From positions 1 to 17,209 of the forward strand of contig VBJR01000350.1 of NCBI GenBank assembly GCA_005880175.1: a DNA stretch of 17,209 nucleotides. The letters are read 5' to 3'. Of this stretch, positions 1-9,291 are shown in pieces (the first letter of the stretch is position 1; every line of letters begins with the position of its first letter). The translations under genes were made by a program, and so were the position numbers. A model generated the notes under the pieces. It was not told the DNA's origin. It saw only the letters and a list, made by a program, of their open reading frames with translations, and did no database searches. Source of the stretch: Chloroflexota bacterium. Lineage in GTDB: Bacteria; Chloroflexota; Dormibacteria; Dormibacterales; Dormibacteraceae.

Positions 1-336
1 GTCGACGAGCCAGGCGGTCTGCGGCCCGTCCGGTCCCCCGGGGCGCTCCACCGGCTCGGGCTTCAGGCCCGCCCGCAGCAGCGCCTCCCTGGCCGCGACG
101 AGGTCGTCCACCTGCACCACGAGGTGGCTGAACCCGGTGCCGACGTCCACCGGCCCGCCGGCCGGCCGGTGCACGAGCTCGAGCGTGGTCACCGCCTCGC
201 TCGGGAACTTGAGCATGGCCAGGCGTGTGCCACCGCCGATGTCCACGCTGCCGATCAGCTCGTACCCGAGGGCGGTGTAGAAGTCCAGGGAGGCGGCCAG
301 GTCCGCGACCCGGTAGGCCGTGTGGAGCGTCCTCAT
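1..336 (-). CDS. Glyoxalase/VOC family protein, lactoylglutathione lyase-like (3' end cut by window edge)
   Basis: The visible 112 residues begin MRTLHTAYRVADLAASLDFY, the first beta-alpha unit of a glyoxalase I-type VOC fold. A second module begins near residue 69 (FSHLVVQVDD). By comparison with E. coli GloA, His5, Glu53 (TLELVH) and His71 sit where the metal ligands are. The fourth ligand, near residue 120, would lie beyond the window edge. GloA-type enzymes isomerise the methylglyoxal-thiol hemithioacetal in the cytosol, but many VOC proteins of this size bind other substrates, so the reaction is uncertain. The reading frame runs off the left edge without a stop. The ATG overlaps, as ATGA, the stop of a doubtful small ORF upstream. 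Confidence 0.85.
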   Translation of the reverse strand, partial: MRTLHTAYRVADLAASLDFYTALGYELIGSVDIGGGTRLAMLKFPSEAVTTLELVHRPAGGPVDVGTGFSHLVVQVDDLVAAREALLRAGLKPEPVERPGGPDGPQTAWLVD

Positions 337-551
337 GCCGCGACAGTAGCGCGCGCGCCCCACGGCCCGGAGCCGTTCCGCCGCAGCGTGATCGTCGTGC
401 CGTCCACCGGCCTGCCGGTGGCGCCGGGTTGCCCCTGCTCCGAGACGAAGCTGCTGACCGCGAGGTAGCGGTCGTCCGCCGTGGACGCCATCGCGACGCG
501 CCCGGCCGGGTCCGCGCCGCACCACGCGGCGCGGACCCGGTGCCCGCGCAC
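333..551 (-). CDS. Doubtful small ORF (72 codons) between the DHFR-like and VOC genes
   Basis: This ORF fills the 222-nt gap between the reductase stop and the VOC start. Its TGA overlaps the VOC ATG as ATGA, the same coupling seen in the cox genes, which is the main reason to list it. Without it the gap is non-coding. The middle part (DDRYLAVSSFVSEQGQP) faintly recalls the first strands of flavin/F420-binding split-barrel proteins, which carry RYLxxxxFRRDGxP-like openings, but nothing after it fits. It may therefore be a remnant or chance. An internal ATG at 491-489 is an alternative start. No clear ribosome-binding site was seen and I do not recognise a family with confidence. Confidence 0.25.
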   Translation of the reverse strand: MRGHRVRAAWCGADPAGRVAMASTADDRYLAVSSFVSEQGQPGATGRPVDGTTITLRRNGSGPWGARATVAA

Positions 552-558
552 CGGGCGC

Positions 559-1158
559 TCAGCCGGCCTGGACCGGCCGGTAGTCCAGGTGGATGGCGCC
601 GTTGGCGTACGCCTCGCTGCCGGCGAGCTCGAACTTCGCCGGCGCCGCTCCCGCGTCGGGAGGGAACAGGCGCTGGCCCTCGTTCAGCGCGATCGGGAAC
701 ATGAACAGGTGCAGCTCGTCGATCAGGCCGTCGGCGAGCAATGCCCGCACCAGCATCCCGCTGCCGCTGATGAAGATGCCGCCCTCCGTGCGCTGCTTGA
801 GGTCCCGGATCGTGTCAGCGCTGTACGGCCCCAGGATCGTCGAGTTGTTCCACGGGGCCTCCCGGAGCGTGGACGACACGACGTACTTGCGCGTGTCGTT
901 GAAGAACGGCGCCCCGGGGTCCTCCTCTGCGGTCCGCTGCGACCACGCCGGATAGAACATCTCGTACGTCCGCCGGCCGAGCAGGATCGCCGTCGAGGCG
1001 GTGGTGATGGCGCCTATGGCGTCGCCCATCTTGGGGTCGAACCCGTACTCGAACGTCCACCTCGGCTCCTCGATGATGCCGTCCAGCGACATGAACTGCC
1101 GCCCGCCGCGCCGGCGGGCCCTACTTCCACGTCGAGCGAGGGATCCGAAGATCGACAT
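559..1158 (-). CDS. Dihydrofolate reductase family protein (RibD C-terminal domain)
   Basis: The motif FMSLDGIIEEPRWTFEYGFD, followed by AILLGRRTYEMFYPAW, FFNDTRKYVVSSTL, the GGIFISGSGMLVRALLADGLIDELHLFMFPI segment and a C-terminal YANGAIHLDYRP, is typical of small RibD_C/DHFR-fold reductases (YwjB/YyaP-like). These bind NAD(P)H and their substrate is usually unknown. Bacterial relatives are about 180-200 aa, so the length is normal. The odd part is the first 22 residues: instead of the usual hydrophobic first strand (M-K-V-x-x-x-F before MSLDG) they are Arg/Gly-rich. The start could be the internal ATG at 1092-1090, or the 5' end may be damaged. The gene lies 31 nt after the thiolase stop on the same strand. 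Confidence 0.85.
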   Translation of the reverse strand: MSIFGSLARRGSRARRRGGRQFMSLDGIIEEPRWTFEYGFDPKMGDAIGAITTASTAILLGRRTYEMFYPAWSQRTAEEDPGAPFFNDTRKYVVSSTLREAPWNNSTILGPYSADTIRDLKQRTEGGIFISGSGMLVRALLADGLIDELHLFMFPIALNEGQRLFPPDAGAAPAKFELAGSEAYANGAIHLDYRPVQAG

Positions 1159-1171
1159 TCCCGCGAGCGGT

Positions 1172-1188
1172 GGCCGCGCGGCGCGGCC
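1172..1188 (-). terminator. Perfect GC inverted repeat after the thiolase stop
   Basis: GGCCGCGC, one base, then GCGCGGCC forms a perfect 17-bp inverted repeat. It starts two bases past the thiolase stop and lies just upstream of the reductase ORF. It would make a strong RNA hairpin but has no run of U after it. It could be a factor-assisted terminator, or only a by-product of high GC. Confidence 0.3.
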
Positions 1189-1189
1189 G

Positions 1190-2371
1190 TCAGGCCTGGA
1201 GGATGTGCAGGCAGCAGGCCGCCGCGTCGGCGCCGAGCCAGCCGCCCGGGTTCTCGGCCAGCCCGATGCGGGCCCCCGGCACCTGCCGCGGGCCGCAGCG
1301 GCCCTCCAGCTGCCAGACCAGCTCGACGACCTGGGCGGCGCCGGTCGCGCCGGCCGGGTGGCCGCGGGACAGCAGCCCGCCGCTCGGGTTGGCGGGCAGC
1401 CGGCCGCCCAGCCACGTCACGCGGTCGCGCACGAGTCGCTCCGCATCGCCGTCCCGGCAGAGGCCCAGGTACGGGTACACGAACAGCTCGCCGACCGCGG
1501 TGGCGTCGTGCAGCTCGAGCACGTCCAGATCCTCCGGCCCCAGCCCGGCCTGGTCGTACGCGGCCCGCGTCGCGCGCTCGATCGACATCGGCAGGCGCAT
1601 GTCGTCGCCCCGACCGGACGTCAGGACCGACGCGACGATCCTCGCCCCGCCGCTGCGGGCGTGCCGGAAGCCCGGGGCGCACAGCACCAGGCAGGCGGCG
1701 CCGTCGCCGGGCGGCGCGCACATGAGCTGGGTCAGCCGGCCCTCGACGCGGGGAGACGCCAGCACCTCCTCCACCGTGACCGGCTGGCGGTAGCGCGCGT
1801 ACGGGTTGAGCGACCCGTGGTCGTGGTTCTTGACGGAGACCAGCGCCAGTGCCTCGCGGTCGAACAGGTCCCGGCCCCCGCCGTTGGACGCGGCGCCGTA
1901 CAGGACCATCGCCAGGCTCGGCCGGGCGCCGGCGGCGGCGCCGAGCACGTCGGCGTTCTCGTCCAGGTCCGAGAACGCGCGCAGCGCGCGGTGCGCCCGG
2001 GTCCGGTCCTCGTGGTGGAGCTTCTCGTACCCGATCACCACGACGCAGTCGCGCAGGCCGCCGGCGACGGACTGCCAGGCCAGGTGCAGGGCGGTGGACG
2101 CCGAGGCGCACGCGTTCTCGACGTTCGTCATCGGGATGCCCATGAGCCCGGTGCGGCGCAGGACCGTCTGCGCCCGGACGCACTCCTGGCCGGTCATCAG
2201 CCCGGCCGACGCGTTGCCCACGAACGCGGCCTGGACGTGCTTCGGCTCGATCTCCGCGTCCCGCAGCCCCGCCGCGACCGCTTCCTCGACCAGCTCCCGT
2301 CCAGACCGGTCCGGAAGCTTCCCGAACCGGGTCATCGCCGCGCCGCGAATCCAGACGTCCCGCACGTTCAC
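1190..2371 (-). CDS. Thiolase family protein (SCP-x/acetyl-CoA acetyltransferase-like)
   Basis: A 393-aa protein of thiolase length. Counted from the GTG at 2371, the nucleophile is Cys88 in VENACASASTALHLAW. ELHDAT is the HD motif usual in the SCP-x-like branch, GHPAGATGAAQVVEL carries the conserved catalytic His, and LAENPGGWLGADAAAC stands where biosynthetic thiolases have a CxGG loop. Such enzymes cleave or form carbon-carbon bonds next to acyl-CoA carbonyls, often in sterol, branched-chain or lipid catabolism. The reading frame opens 24 codons further upstream (ATG at 2443), but the family N-terminus (VRDVWIRGAAMTRFGK) fits the GTG at 2371 or the GTG two codons later. Many relatives work with a small DUF35 OB-fold partner; none is present here. 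It is separated from the cox block by a plus-strand fragment, so it is probably not in that operon. Confidence 0.9.
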   Translation of the reverse strand: MNVRDVWIRGAAMTRFGKLPDRSGRELVEEAVAAGLRDAEIEPKHVQAAFVGNASAGLMTGQECVRAQTVLRRTGLMGIPMTNVENACASASTALHLAWQSVAGGLRDCVVVIGYEKLHHEDRTRAHRALRAFSDLDENADVLGAAAGARPSLAMVLYGAASNGGGRDLFDREALALVSVKNHDHGSLNPYARYRQPVTVEEVLASPRVEGRLTQLMCAPPGDGAACLVLCAPGFRHARSGGARIVASVLTSGRGDDMRLPMSIERATRAAYDQAGLGPEDLDVLELHDATAVGELFVYPYLGLCRDGDAERLVRDRVTWLGGRLPANPSGGLLSRGHPAGATGAAQVVELVWQLEGRCGPRQVPGARIGLAENPGGWLGADAAACCLHILQA

Positions 2372-2414
2372 CCCGGATCGTAGACCGGCGGCGGGTTCGG
2401 ACAATGGAATCGCA

Positions 2415-2630
2415 ATGGAGGCCGCGGTCGCGGAGGAGCTCATGGAGTCGGTGCACCGGCGCCCGGCGCCCGCGCTGCGGCCGCTCGTGGCGTTCTATTC
2501 CGGCTACCGGCAGGTCGGGGCCGAGCCCGGCCGCCACCGCGGGCTCCCCTCGCGCGGCTTCAGCGTGAGCGACCCCGAGGGCAACCGGTGGTCGTTCGGC
2601 ACGTACCGGGGCGAACCGCGCCGGGCCTGA
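2415..2630 (+). pseudogene. AraC-regulator N-terminus fused in frame to a VOC C-terminal tail (deletion scar)
   Basis: This 71-codon ORF reads as two unrelated pieces. Residues about 11-46 (VHRRPAPALRPLVAFYSGYR, then PGRHRGLPS) match the opening of AraC-family regulators with a DUF6597-type N-terminal domain. Residues about 47-68 (RGFSVSDPEGNRWSFGTYRG) match the extreme C-terminus of PhnB-like VOC proteins, which end in R-x-x-x-DPEGNxWSFGTY. The join lies near 2550-2558. Neither piece has the rest of its domain: there is no helix-turn-helix, and the first VOC modules are missing. AraC regulators and such VOC genes are often neighbours in high-GC bacteria, so a single deletion could make this product. 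The start has no good ribosome-binding site. It converges on the XdhC gene with a 3-nt gap. A functional micro-protein cannot be excluded. Confidence 0.7.
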
Positions 2631-2633
2631 GCG

Positions 2634-3526
2634 CTACCCGGCCGCCAGGAACTGCTCCCGGCACGCGTCGCTGCAGAAGTAGAACACCTGGCCCTCCCGC
2701 TCGGCGGTCCGGAGCGCCCCCGCCACCTCGACGGCCATCCCGCACATCGGGTCGGTCGCGAACGGCTCGGCGGCCTCGCCCGGCGGGGCCGCCGGGCGGC
2801 GCTGGCGGCGCAGCGCCATGATCTCGGCCAGGGCCGCCAGCGCGATCTCCTCCTGGCTGGCGCCTCGCGACCCGCCGGCGGGCGTGCGCACCCTCGCCAG
2901 CGCCGCCTCGCCGAGGCCCCGCGCCCGCAGGCCGTCGAGCACGCTGCGGGCCCGGCGCCGCGACGCGACGAGCGCCACGTCCAGGCCCGGGTGCGCGAGC
3001 GCCGCCTCCAGCGCGTCCTCGTCGAAGTGGCCCATCGTGCACACGACGGCCCACGCGTCGCCGTCGGGCACGTGCAGCGACGCCAGCTCCGCCATCCCGA
3101 CCGGCCGCGCGTGGAAGCCGACGATCTGCGCCAGCCGGGCCAGCGTCGCCGCCACCGGGGTGTCGCCGAACGCGAGCAGCACCGGCGGCGGCACCTGGGG
3201 GTCGATGAAGATCTCCAGCGAGCCGCCGCTCGGGCACGTGGTGGCCATCGTCACGCGGCCCTGCTCGCGCACCTCCGCCACCTGGCTCGCTCCCGTGATC
3301 CGGAGCACCCGCGGGCGGCCGTCGGCCAGCGCTCGCAGCGCCTCCCGCCGGACCGCCGGCTCCGAGCAGCTGCCCCCGATCCAGCCGGTCAGCGACCCGT
3401 CGGCCGTGATGACGGCCTTGTCGCCGGGCCGGGCGGAGGTGGGCGCCTCGCAGCGCACCACCGTCGCCAGCACGTGTGGCTCGCCGGCCGCGGCCAGGCC
3501 CGAGAGCAGCTCCAGCAGCTCGGTCG

Positions 3527-3530
<4 letters not shown>
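2634..3530 (-). CDS. XdhC/CoxI-family molybdenum hydroxylase maturation factor with C-terminal YHS domain
   Basis: Proteins of this family help insert or sulfurate the molybdenum cofactor of xanthine dehydrogenase-type enzymes. The gene directly follows coxL, so CO dehydrogenase is the likely client. Counted from 3530, the XdhC_CoxI N-terminal domain covers about residues 1-110 (VLATVVRCEAPTSARPGDK, GWIGGSCSEPAVRREAL, TCPSGGSLEIFIDP). A Rossmann domain follows (about 116-245, opening VLLAFGDTPVAATLARLAQI). Residues 257-298 form a YHS domain (DPMCGMAV, then VFYFCSDACREQF) with Cys262, Cys286 and Cys290 as possible metal ligands. The start is unresolved: the frame is open far upstream and no ATG, GTG or TTG lies near the expected N-terminus. 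The coordinate given uses an ATA overlapping the coxL TAG; nearby CTG codons are alternatives. Confidence 0.85.
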
Positions 3531-5877
<2,347 letters not shown>

Positions 5878-5881
<4 letters not shown>

Positions 5882-6375
5882 GACTGCGCCACCTCCGCCG
5901 GCGCGGGCTCTGGTGCGGCCCCCGCCCTGGCCGCGTGCTGGACGGCCTTGACGATGTTCATGTAGCCGGTGCAGCGGCAGATGTTGCCGCTGATCGCCCA
6001 GCGGATCTGGTCCTCGCTGGGGTCCGGGTTGCGGTCGAGCAGCGCCCGGCAGACGAGCATCATGCCCGGCGTGCAGAAGCCGCACTGGAGCCCGTGCTCC
6101 TCGTGGAAGCCGACCTGGATCGGGTCCAGCTGGGCGCCGTGGGCCAGCCCCTCCACCGTGGTGATGCTGCGGCCGTCCGCCTGCACCGCGAGCTGCGTGC
6201 AGGACTTGACCGGCTCGCCGTCGATGAGCACCGTGCAGGCGCCGCAGCTCGACGTGTCGCAGCCGATGTGCGTGCCGGTCAGAGCCAGGTTGGTGCGGAT
6301 GAAGTCGACCAGCAGGACGCGCGGCTCGACGTCGGCGCTGCGCTCCTCGCCGTTGATGGTGACCGTGACGTTCAT
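5878..6375 (-). CDS. coxS: Aerobic CO dehydrogenase small iron-sulfur subunit CoxS
   Basis: The electron-transfer subunit with two [2Fe-2S] clusters, passing electrons from the Mo-Cu site to the flavin of CoxM. It has 165 residues, the normal size. The N-terminal plant-ferredoxin-type domain has Cys39, Cys44, Cys47 and Cys59 ([16 protein letters not shown], then KSC). The C-terminal four-helix domain has Cys98, Cys101, Cys133 and Cys135 ([11 protein letters not shown] and [12 protein letters not shown]). All eight ligands are present. It overlaps both neighbours by ATGA (coxM stop/coxS start and coxS stop/coxL start), which indicates translational coupling and equal expression. The last 15 residues are an Ala/Pro-rich tail with no conserved role. 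Confidence 0.97.
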
Positions 6376-7247
6376 GCGACGTCCCCCCTGGCCCGCGCGA
6401 TGGCTGCCTTCAGCCCGCGCTTGACGAACACGCGGATCATGTCTCGCTTGTAGTCCGCGCTGCCGCGGACGTCGGAGCGGGGATCGCAGGCCGCGGCGGC
6501 CAGGCGCGCCGCCTCGTCGATCACGGCGTCGTCCGGCTCCGCGCCGGCCAGCAGCCGCTCGGCCTGCGTCGCTTTCAGGTTGGTCGGGCCGACGGACGTC
6601 AGGCCGATCCCCGCCCGGCCGATGTGGCCGTTGGCGAGCTCGACCTGGACGGCGGCCGCGGCGGTGGCGAAGTCGCCGACCTTGCGCTCCAGCTTCAGGT
6701 AGGCGCCGCCGGACCGCGCGCCGGGCGCCGGCAGCCGGATCTCCGTGAGGATCTCGTCCGGCTCCAGCACGGTCGTGAACGGCCCGTCGAAGAAGCCGGT
6801 GGCGGGGATGCGCCGCTCGCCGCGGCGGGAGCGCGCGACGAGCTCGGCGTCCAGCGCCAGCATCACCGCGCCCCAGTCGCCCGCCGGGTCGGCGTGGCAG
6901 AGAGAGCCGCCGACCGTGCCGGCGTTGCGCACCAGCGGGTCGGAGATCTGGGGCGCCGCCTCCACGAGGATCGGGAAGCGGCCGGCGAGCGCCGCGCTGC
7001 GCTCCACGTCGACGTGCCGGGCACGGGCGCCGATCGTGACGCCGTCGTCGCGTGCTTCGACGCCGGCGAGGCCGGGCACGCGGCCGATGTCCACGACGAG
7101 GCCGGGCGCGGCGAGGCGGAGCTTCAGCAGCGGGATCAGGCTCTGGCCGCCGGCCATCACCTTCGCATCGTCACCGTGCTCGGCCAGCACCTCCAACGCT
7201 TCTTCCAGCGACGCGGGACGCTCGTATGCGAACGGGGCAGAGAACAT
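6372..7247 (-). CDS. coxM: Aerobic CO dehydrogenase medium FAD-binding subunit CoxM
   Basis: The flavoprotein subunit, which accepts electrons from CoxS and hands them to the respiratory quinone pool. It has 291 residues, the usual length. The two FAD pyrophosphate-binding loops are AGGQS at 32-36 and TVGG at 111-114, the same positions as the AGGHS and TIGG motifs I recall for the Oligotropha enzyme; [11 protein letters not shown] follows. The open frame extends 14 codons further up, but the ATG at 7247 has a GGAGGT ribosome-binding site five bases before it, and [18 protein letters not shown] is the family N-terminus. It is the first gene of the coxM-S-L order typical of form I operons and probably follows a promoter in the 116-bp gap upstream. 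Confidence 0.96.
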   Translation of the reverse strand: MFSAPFAYERPASLEEALEVLAEHGDDAKVMAGGQSLIPLLKLRLAAPGLVVDIGRVPGLAGVEARDDGVTIGARARHVDVERSAALAGRFPILVEAAPQISDPLVRNAGTVGGSLCHADPAGDWGAVMLALDAELVARSRRGERRIPATGFFDGPFTTVLEPDEILTEIRLPAPGARSGGAYLKLERKVGDFATAAAAVQVELANGHIGRAGIGLTSVGPTNLKATQAERLLAGAEPDDAVIDEAARLAAAACDPRSDVRGSADYKRDMIRVFVKRGLKAAIARARGDVA

Positions 7248-7252
7248 CGAGC

Positions 7253-7258
7253 ACCTCC
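7253..7258 (-). promoter_or_regulatory. Ribosome-binding site of coxM
   Basis: GGAGGT lies five bases before the ATG at 7247. It decides the coxM start over the in-frame ATGs further upstream. Most other starts in this window have much weaker sites, so this suggests efficient initiation at the head of the operon. Confidence 0.8.
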
Positions 7259-7307
7259 AACCCATCAACCAAAGCACGCCGGACATCACCCCGCCGGGCG
7301 AAGTTCG

Positions 7308-7323
7308 TCACCCGATCAGGTGA
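7308..7323. promoter_or_regulatory. Palindrome upstream of coxM, candidate operator
   Basis: On the plus strand this reads TCACCCGATCAGGTGA, symmetric at 14 of 16 positions around a central GATC. It lies about 60-75 bp upstream of the coxM ATG in the only real intergenic gap of the block. Its place and symmetry suit a dimeric regulator, perhaps the adjacent NarL-type response regulator or a CRP/FNR-like protein; the binding partner is inference. I could not find a convincing -35/-10 pair beside it. Confidence 0.45.
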
Positions 7324-7363
7324 AACCTCAACAAATCGCACAGGGTCCGCCTCGGCGGCGGGC

Positions 7364-8005
7364 TCAGATCCAGCCCGACTTGCCGGCCTCGATCGCGGCC
7401 TCGACGCGGTTGCGGACGCCCAGCTTGCGGAAGATCTCCTGGACGTGCGTCTTGACCGTGTTCTCGCTCAGGTGCACCTCGGCCGCGATCTCGCGGTTGG
7501 AGTGGCCCCGGCTGATCAGGCGCAGGATCGCCACCTGGGACGCGTTCAGCGCCTGGCGCCCCTCCTCCGGCCGGGGGTGCCGCATCCGCTCGATCACCTG
7601 GCCCGCGACCTGCGGCGCCAGGACGGCCTGGCCGCGGTGGACGGCGCGGATGCTCTCCTTGAGGCCGAACCGCTCCACGTCCTTCACGACGTAGCCGCGG
7701 GCCCCGGCCTGGAGGCACTCCTGGACCAGGCCGCCGTCCGTGTACGTGGTCAGGATCACGACCGACACGTCGGGGTGCGTCCGGCCCAGGCGCCGGCAGA
7801 CCTCCACGCCGCTGACGTCCGGCAGGCGGGCGTCGAGCAGGACCACGTCCGGCCGGCTCTGCTCCACCAGGCCGGCCACCGCCGCCCCGTACCCGGTCTG
7901 GCCGACGACCTCGAAGTCGGGCTCCGGCCGCAGCATCGAGACCAGGCCCTCGCGGACCATCTCGTGGTCGTCCACGATCAGGATGCGGATCGGGTCGGCC
8001 GCCAT
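7364..8005 (-). CDS. NarL/FixJ-family response regulator
   Basis: A 213-aa DNA-binding response regulator. Residues 6-120 form a receiver domain with acidic residues Asp12 and Asp13, phospho-acceptor Asp58 (VVLLDARLPD), Thr86 and Lys108 (GYVVKD). Residues about 150-210 form a LuxR-type helix-turn-helix (NASQVAILRLISRGHSNREI, then ENTVKTHVQEIFRKLGVRNR). The ATG shares one base with the kinase stop (TGATG), so the two are a translationally coupled pair. The gene ends 116 nt before coxM on the same strand, which makes the cox operon an obvious candidate target, though read-through is equally possible. Confidence 0.95.
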   Translation of the reverse strand: MAADPIRILIVDDHEMVREGLVSMLRPEPDFEVVGQTGYGAAVAGLVEQSRPDVVLLDARLPDVSGVEVCRRLGRTHPDVSVVILTTYTDGGLVQECLQAGARGYVVKDVERFGLKESIRAVHRGQAVLAPQVAGQVIERMRHPRPEEGRQALNASQVAILRLISRGHSNREIAAEVHLSENTVKTHVQEIFRKLGVRNRVEAAIEAGKSGWI

Positions 8006-9255
8006 CAGTCGCGCGCCGGCAGCCGGGCCCGGACGGCGAGCCCGCTCTCGTCGCCGTTCTCGACCTCGTAGCTGCCGCCCAGCTCCTCGACCCGGCGCCG
8101 GCTCCGCTGCATCCCGAAGTGGGTGCCGCTCTCCTGGTAGTGGCGGAGGATCTGACCGGAGGCGCCGACGCCGTCGTCCTGCACCACCAGGTCCACGTGG
8201 TCGTCCGAGTACCGGAGGCTGACCAGCACGCGGCGGGCGCGGGCGTGGCGGACCACGTTGTGGAGCGCCTCGCGGGCCACCGCCGAGAGGGTCTGCTCGC
8301 ACTCCGGGCCCAGCGGACGGGGGCGGCCGCTGACGACCAGGTCGGCCTCCAGGTTCTCCGAGCGGCCCGCCTCGCGAACCAGGCGCTGGAGCTCGGCCAG
8401 CAGCCCGTCGGCGGCCGGCCGGGGCAGGGACAGCGCGAAGATCGCCTCCCGGACGGCCTCGGAGGTGTGGATCGCGAGCCGCCGGATCTCGCCGAGCCCG
8501 CTGGCCACCGGCTCGGCGACGGGCTCGCGCTCCAGGATCGCGTTGACCTTGAGCCCCAGCGTGAAGATCGCCTGCTCGATCCGGTCGTGGAGCTCGGCGG
8601 CGATCCGCTCGCGCTCCTGGCGGAGCATCTGGTCTCGCTCGGCCTCGCTCCGGTTGCGGTGCAGCTCCTCGAGCTCCTCGATCATCCGGCGCTGGTCCCC
8701 GTAGAGCCGGGCGTTCTCGATCGCGACGGCGACCTGGTTGGCGAAGGTGGAGAGCAGGCGCTCCTCGTCGGCCGTGTAGCCGCTGGGCTTGTTCGCCACC
8801 CCGATCATGCCCATCACGCGGTCGCCGACCTGCAGCGGCACGCCCAGGAACGTGCGCACCGGCGGGTGGCCCCGCGGCTGGCCGATGCGGACGGGGTCGT
8901 GGAGGACGTCGTTGGAGATGTTCGAGCGGCCGTCGGTGATGACGACGCCGAAGACGCTCGGCCGCACGGGGATCAGCCGGAACGTGTCGTAGAAGCTCGG
9001 GTCGGACGGCTCGAACCCCTTGATCGCGGCGACGTCCATCTCGTCGTGCCCGTTGAGCAGGCCGATGAACCCGAACGCGGACTGCGTCAGGTCGAGGCAG
9101 CAGCTGAGCGCCCGGTCCAGCACCTGCGGCATCTCGTGCAGGCGGGCGATCTCGATGGAGATGGAGTACAGGGACTCCAGCTGCTGGCGGAACGTGCTGG
9201 CCGCCGGCTCCGCACGGGGGCGGAGCCCGTTGGCCGCGCGAACGGGGCGCTCCAC
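8005..9255 (-). CDS. GAF-domain sensor histidine kinase (NarL/DegS type)
   Basis: A 416-aa soluble kinase with no membrane segment or signal peptide. A GAF sensor domain spans about 43-185 (FGFIGLLNGHDEMDVAAIKG through FLGVPLQVGDRVMGMIGVAN), then a short coiled-coil-like linker (about 188-215, Glu/Arg-rich). The HisKA_3 dimerisation box ERERIAAELHDRIEQAIFTL places phospho-His at 223. The ATPase domain has an N-box EALHNVVRHA (Asn333), G1 DDGVGA (about 360-365) and G2 GTHFGM (377-382). GAF domains bind small molecules, haem or iron-sulfur clusters, so a redox, gas or metabolite signal is possible; no haem- or cluster-binding Cys pattern stands out beyond Cys52-Cys53. The start is a GTG with no strong ribosome-binding site. 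It is coupled to the response regulator downstream. Confidence 0.93.
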   Translation of the reverse strand: MERPVRAANGLRPRAEPAASTFRQQLESLYSISIEIARLHEMPQVLDRALSCCLDLTQSAFGFIGLLNGHDEMDVAAIKGFEPSDPSFYDTFRLIPVRPSVFGVVITDGRSNISNDVLHDPVRIGQPRGHPPVRTFLGVPLQVGDRVMGMIGVANKPSGYTADEERLLSTFANQVAVAIENARLYGDQRRMIEELEELHRNRSEAERDQMLRQERERIAAELHDRIEQAIFTLGLKVNAILEREPVAEPVASGLGEIRRLAIHTSEAVREAIFALSLPRPAADGLLAELQRLVREAGRSENLEADLVVSGRPRPLGPECEQTLSAVAREALHNVVRHARARRVLVSLRYSDDHVDLVVQDDGVGASGQILRHYQESGTHFGMQRSRRRVEELGGSYEVENGDESGLAVRARLPARD

Positions 9256-9291
9256 GATGCGCCAAGCGTACGCCCAGCAGGCCCGCGCATC
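9256..9291. promoter_or_regulatory. 36-bp divergent intergenic region framed by an inverted repeat
   Basis: GATGCGC at 9256-9262 and GCGCATC at 9285-9291 are perfect 7-bp inverted copies. They directly abut the GTG of the kinase and the ATG of the divergent GNAT-like gene. The gap is too short for two full promoters, so at least one must lie inside coding sequence. The repeats could be a shared operator or chance in GC-rich DNA. Confidence 0.3.

Noticed and set aside
1001..2383. 460-codon plus-strand open frame opposite the thiolase
   Set aside because: Shadow of the thiolase with no recognisable domain; the opposite strand carries the complete thiolase motifs.
5882..6085. Upstream extension of coxL beyond the ATG at 5881
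   Set aside because: It overlaps coxS in another frame, and the ATGA junction and family N-terminus both fix the start at 5881.
7360..7377. Hairpin GGGCT-cagatcc-AGCCC at the response regulator stop as a terminator
   Set aside because: Only a five-base stem overlapping the stop codon and no T-run; too weak to call.
8119..9291. Upstream extension of the GNAT-like gene (open frame back to 8119)
   Set aside because: The extension is antisense to the kinase and has shadow composition; the protein-like sequence starts at the ATG at 9292.
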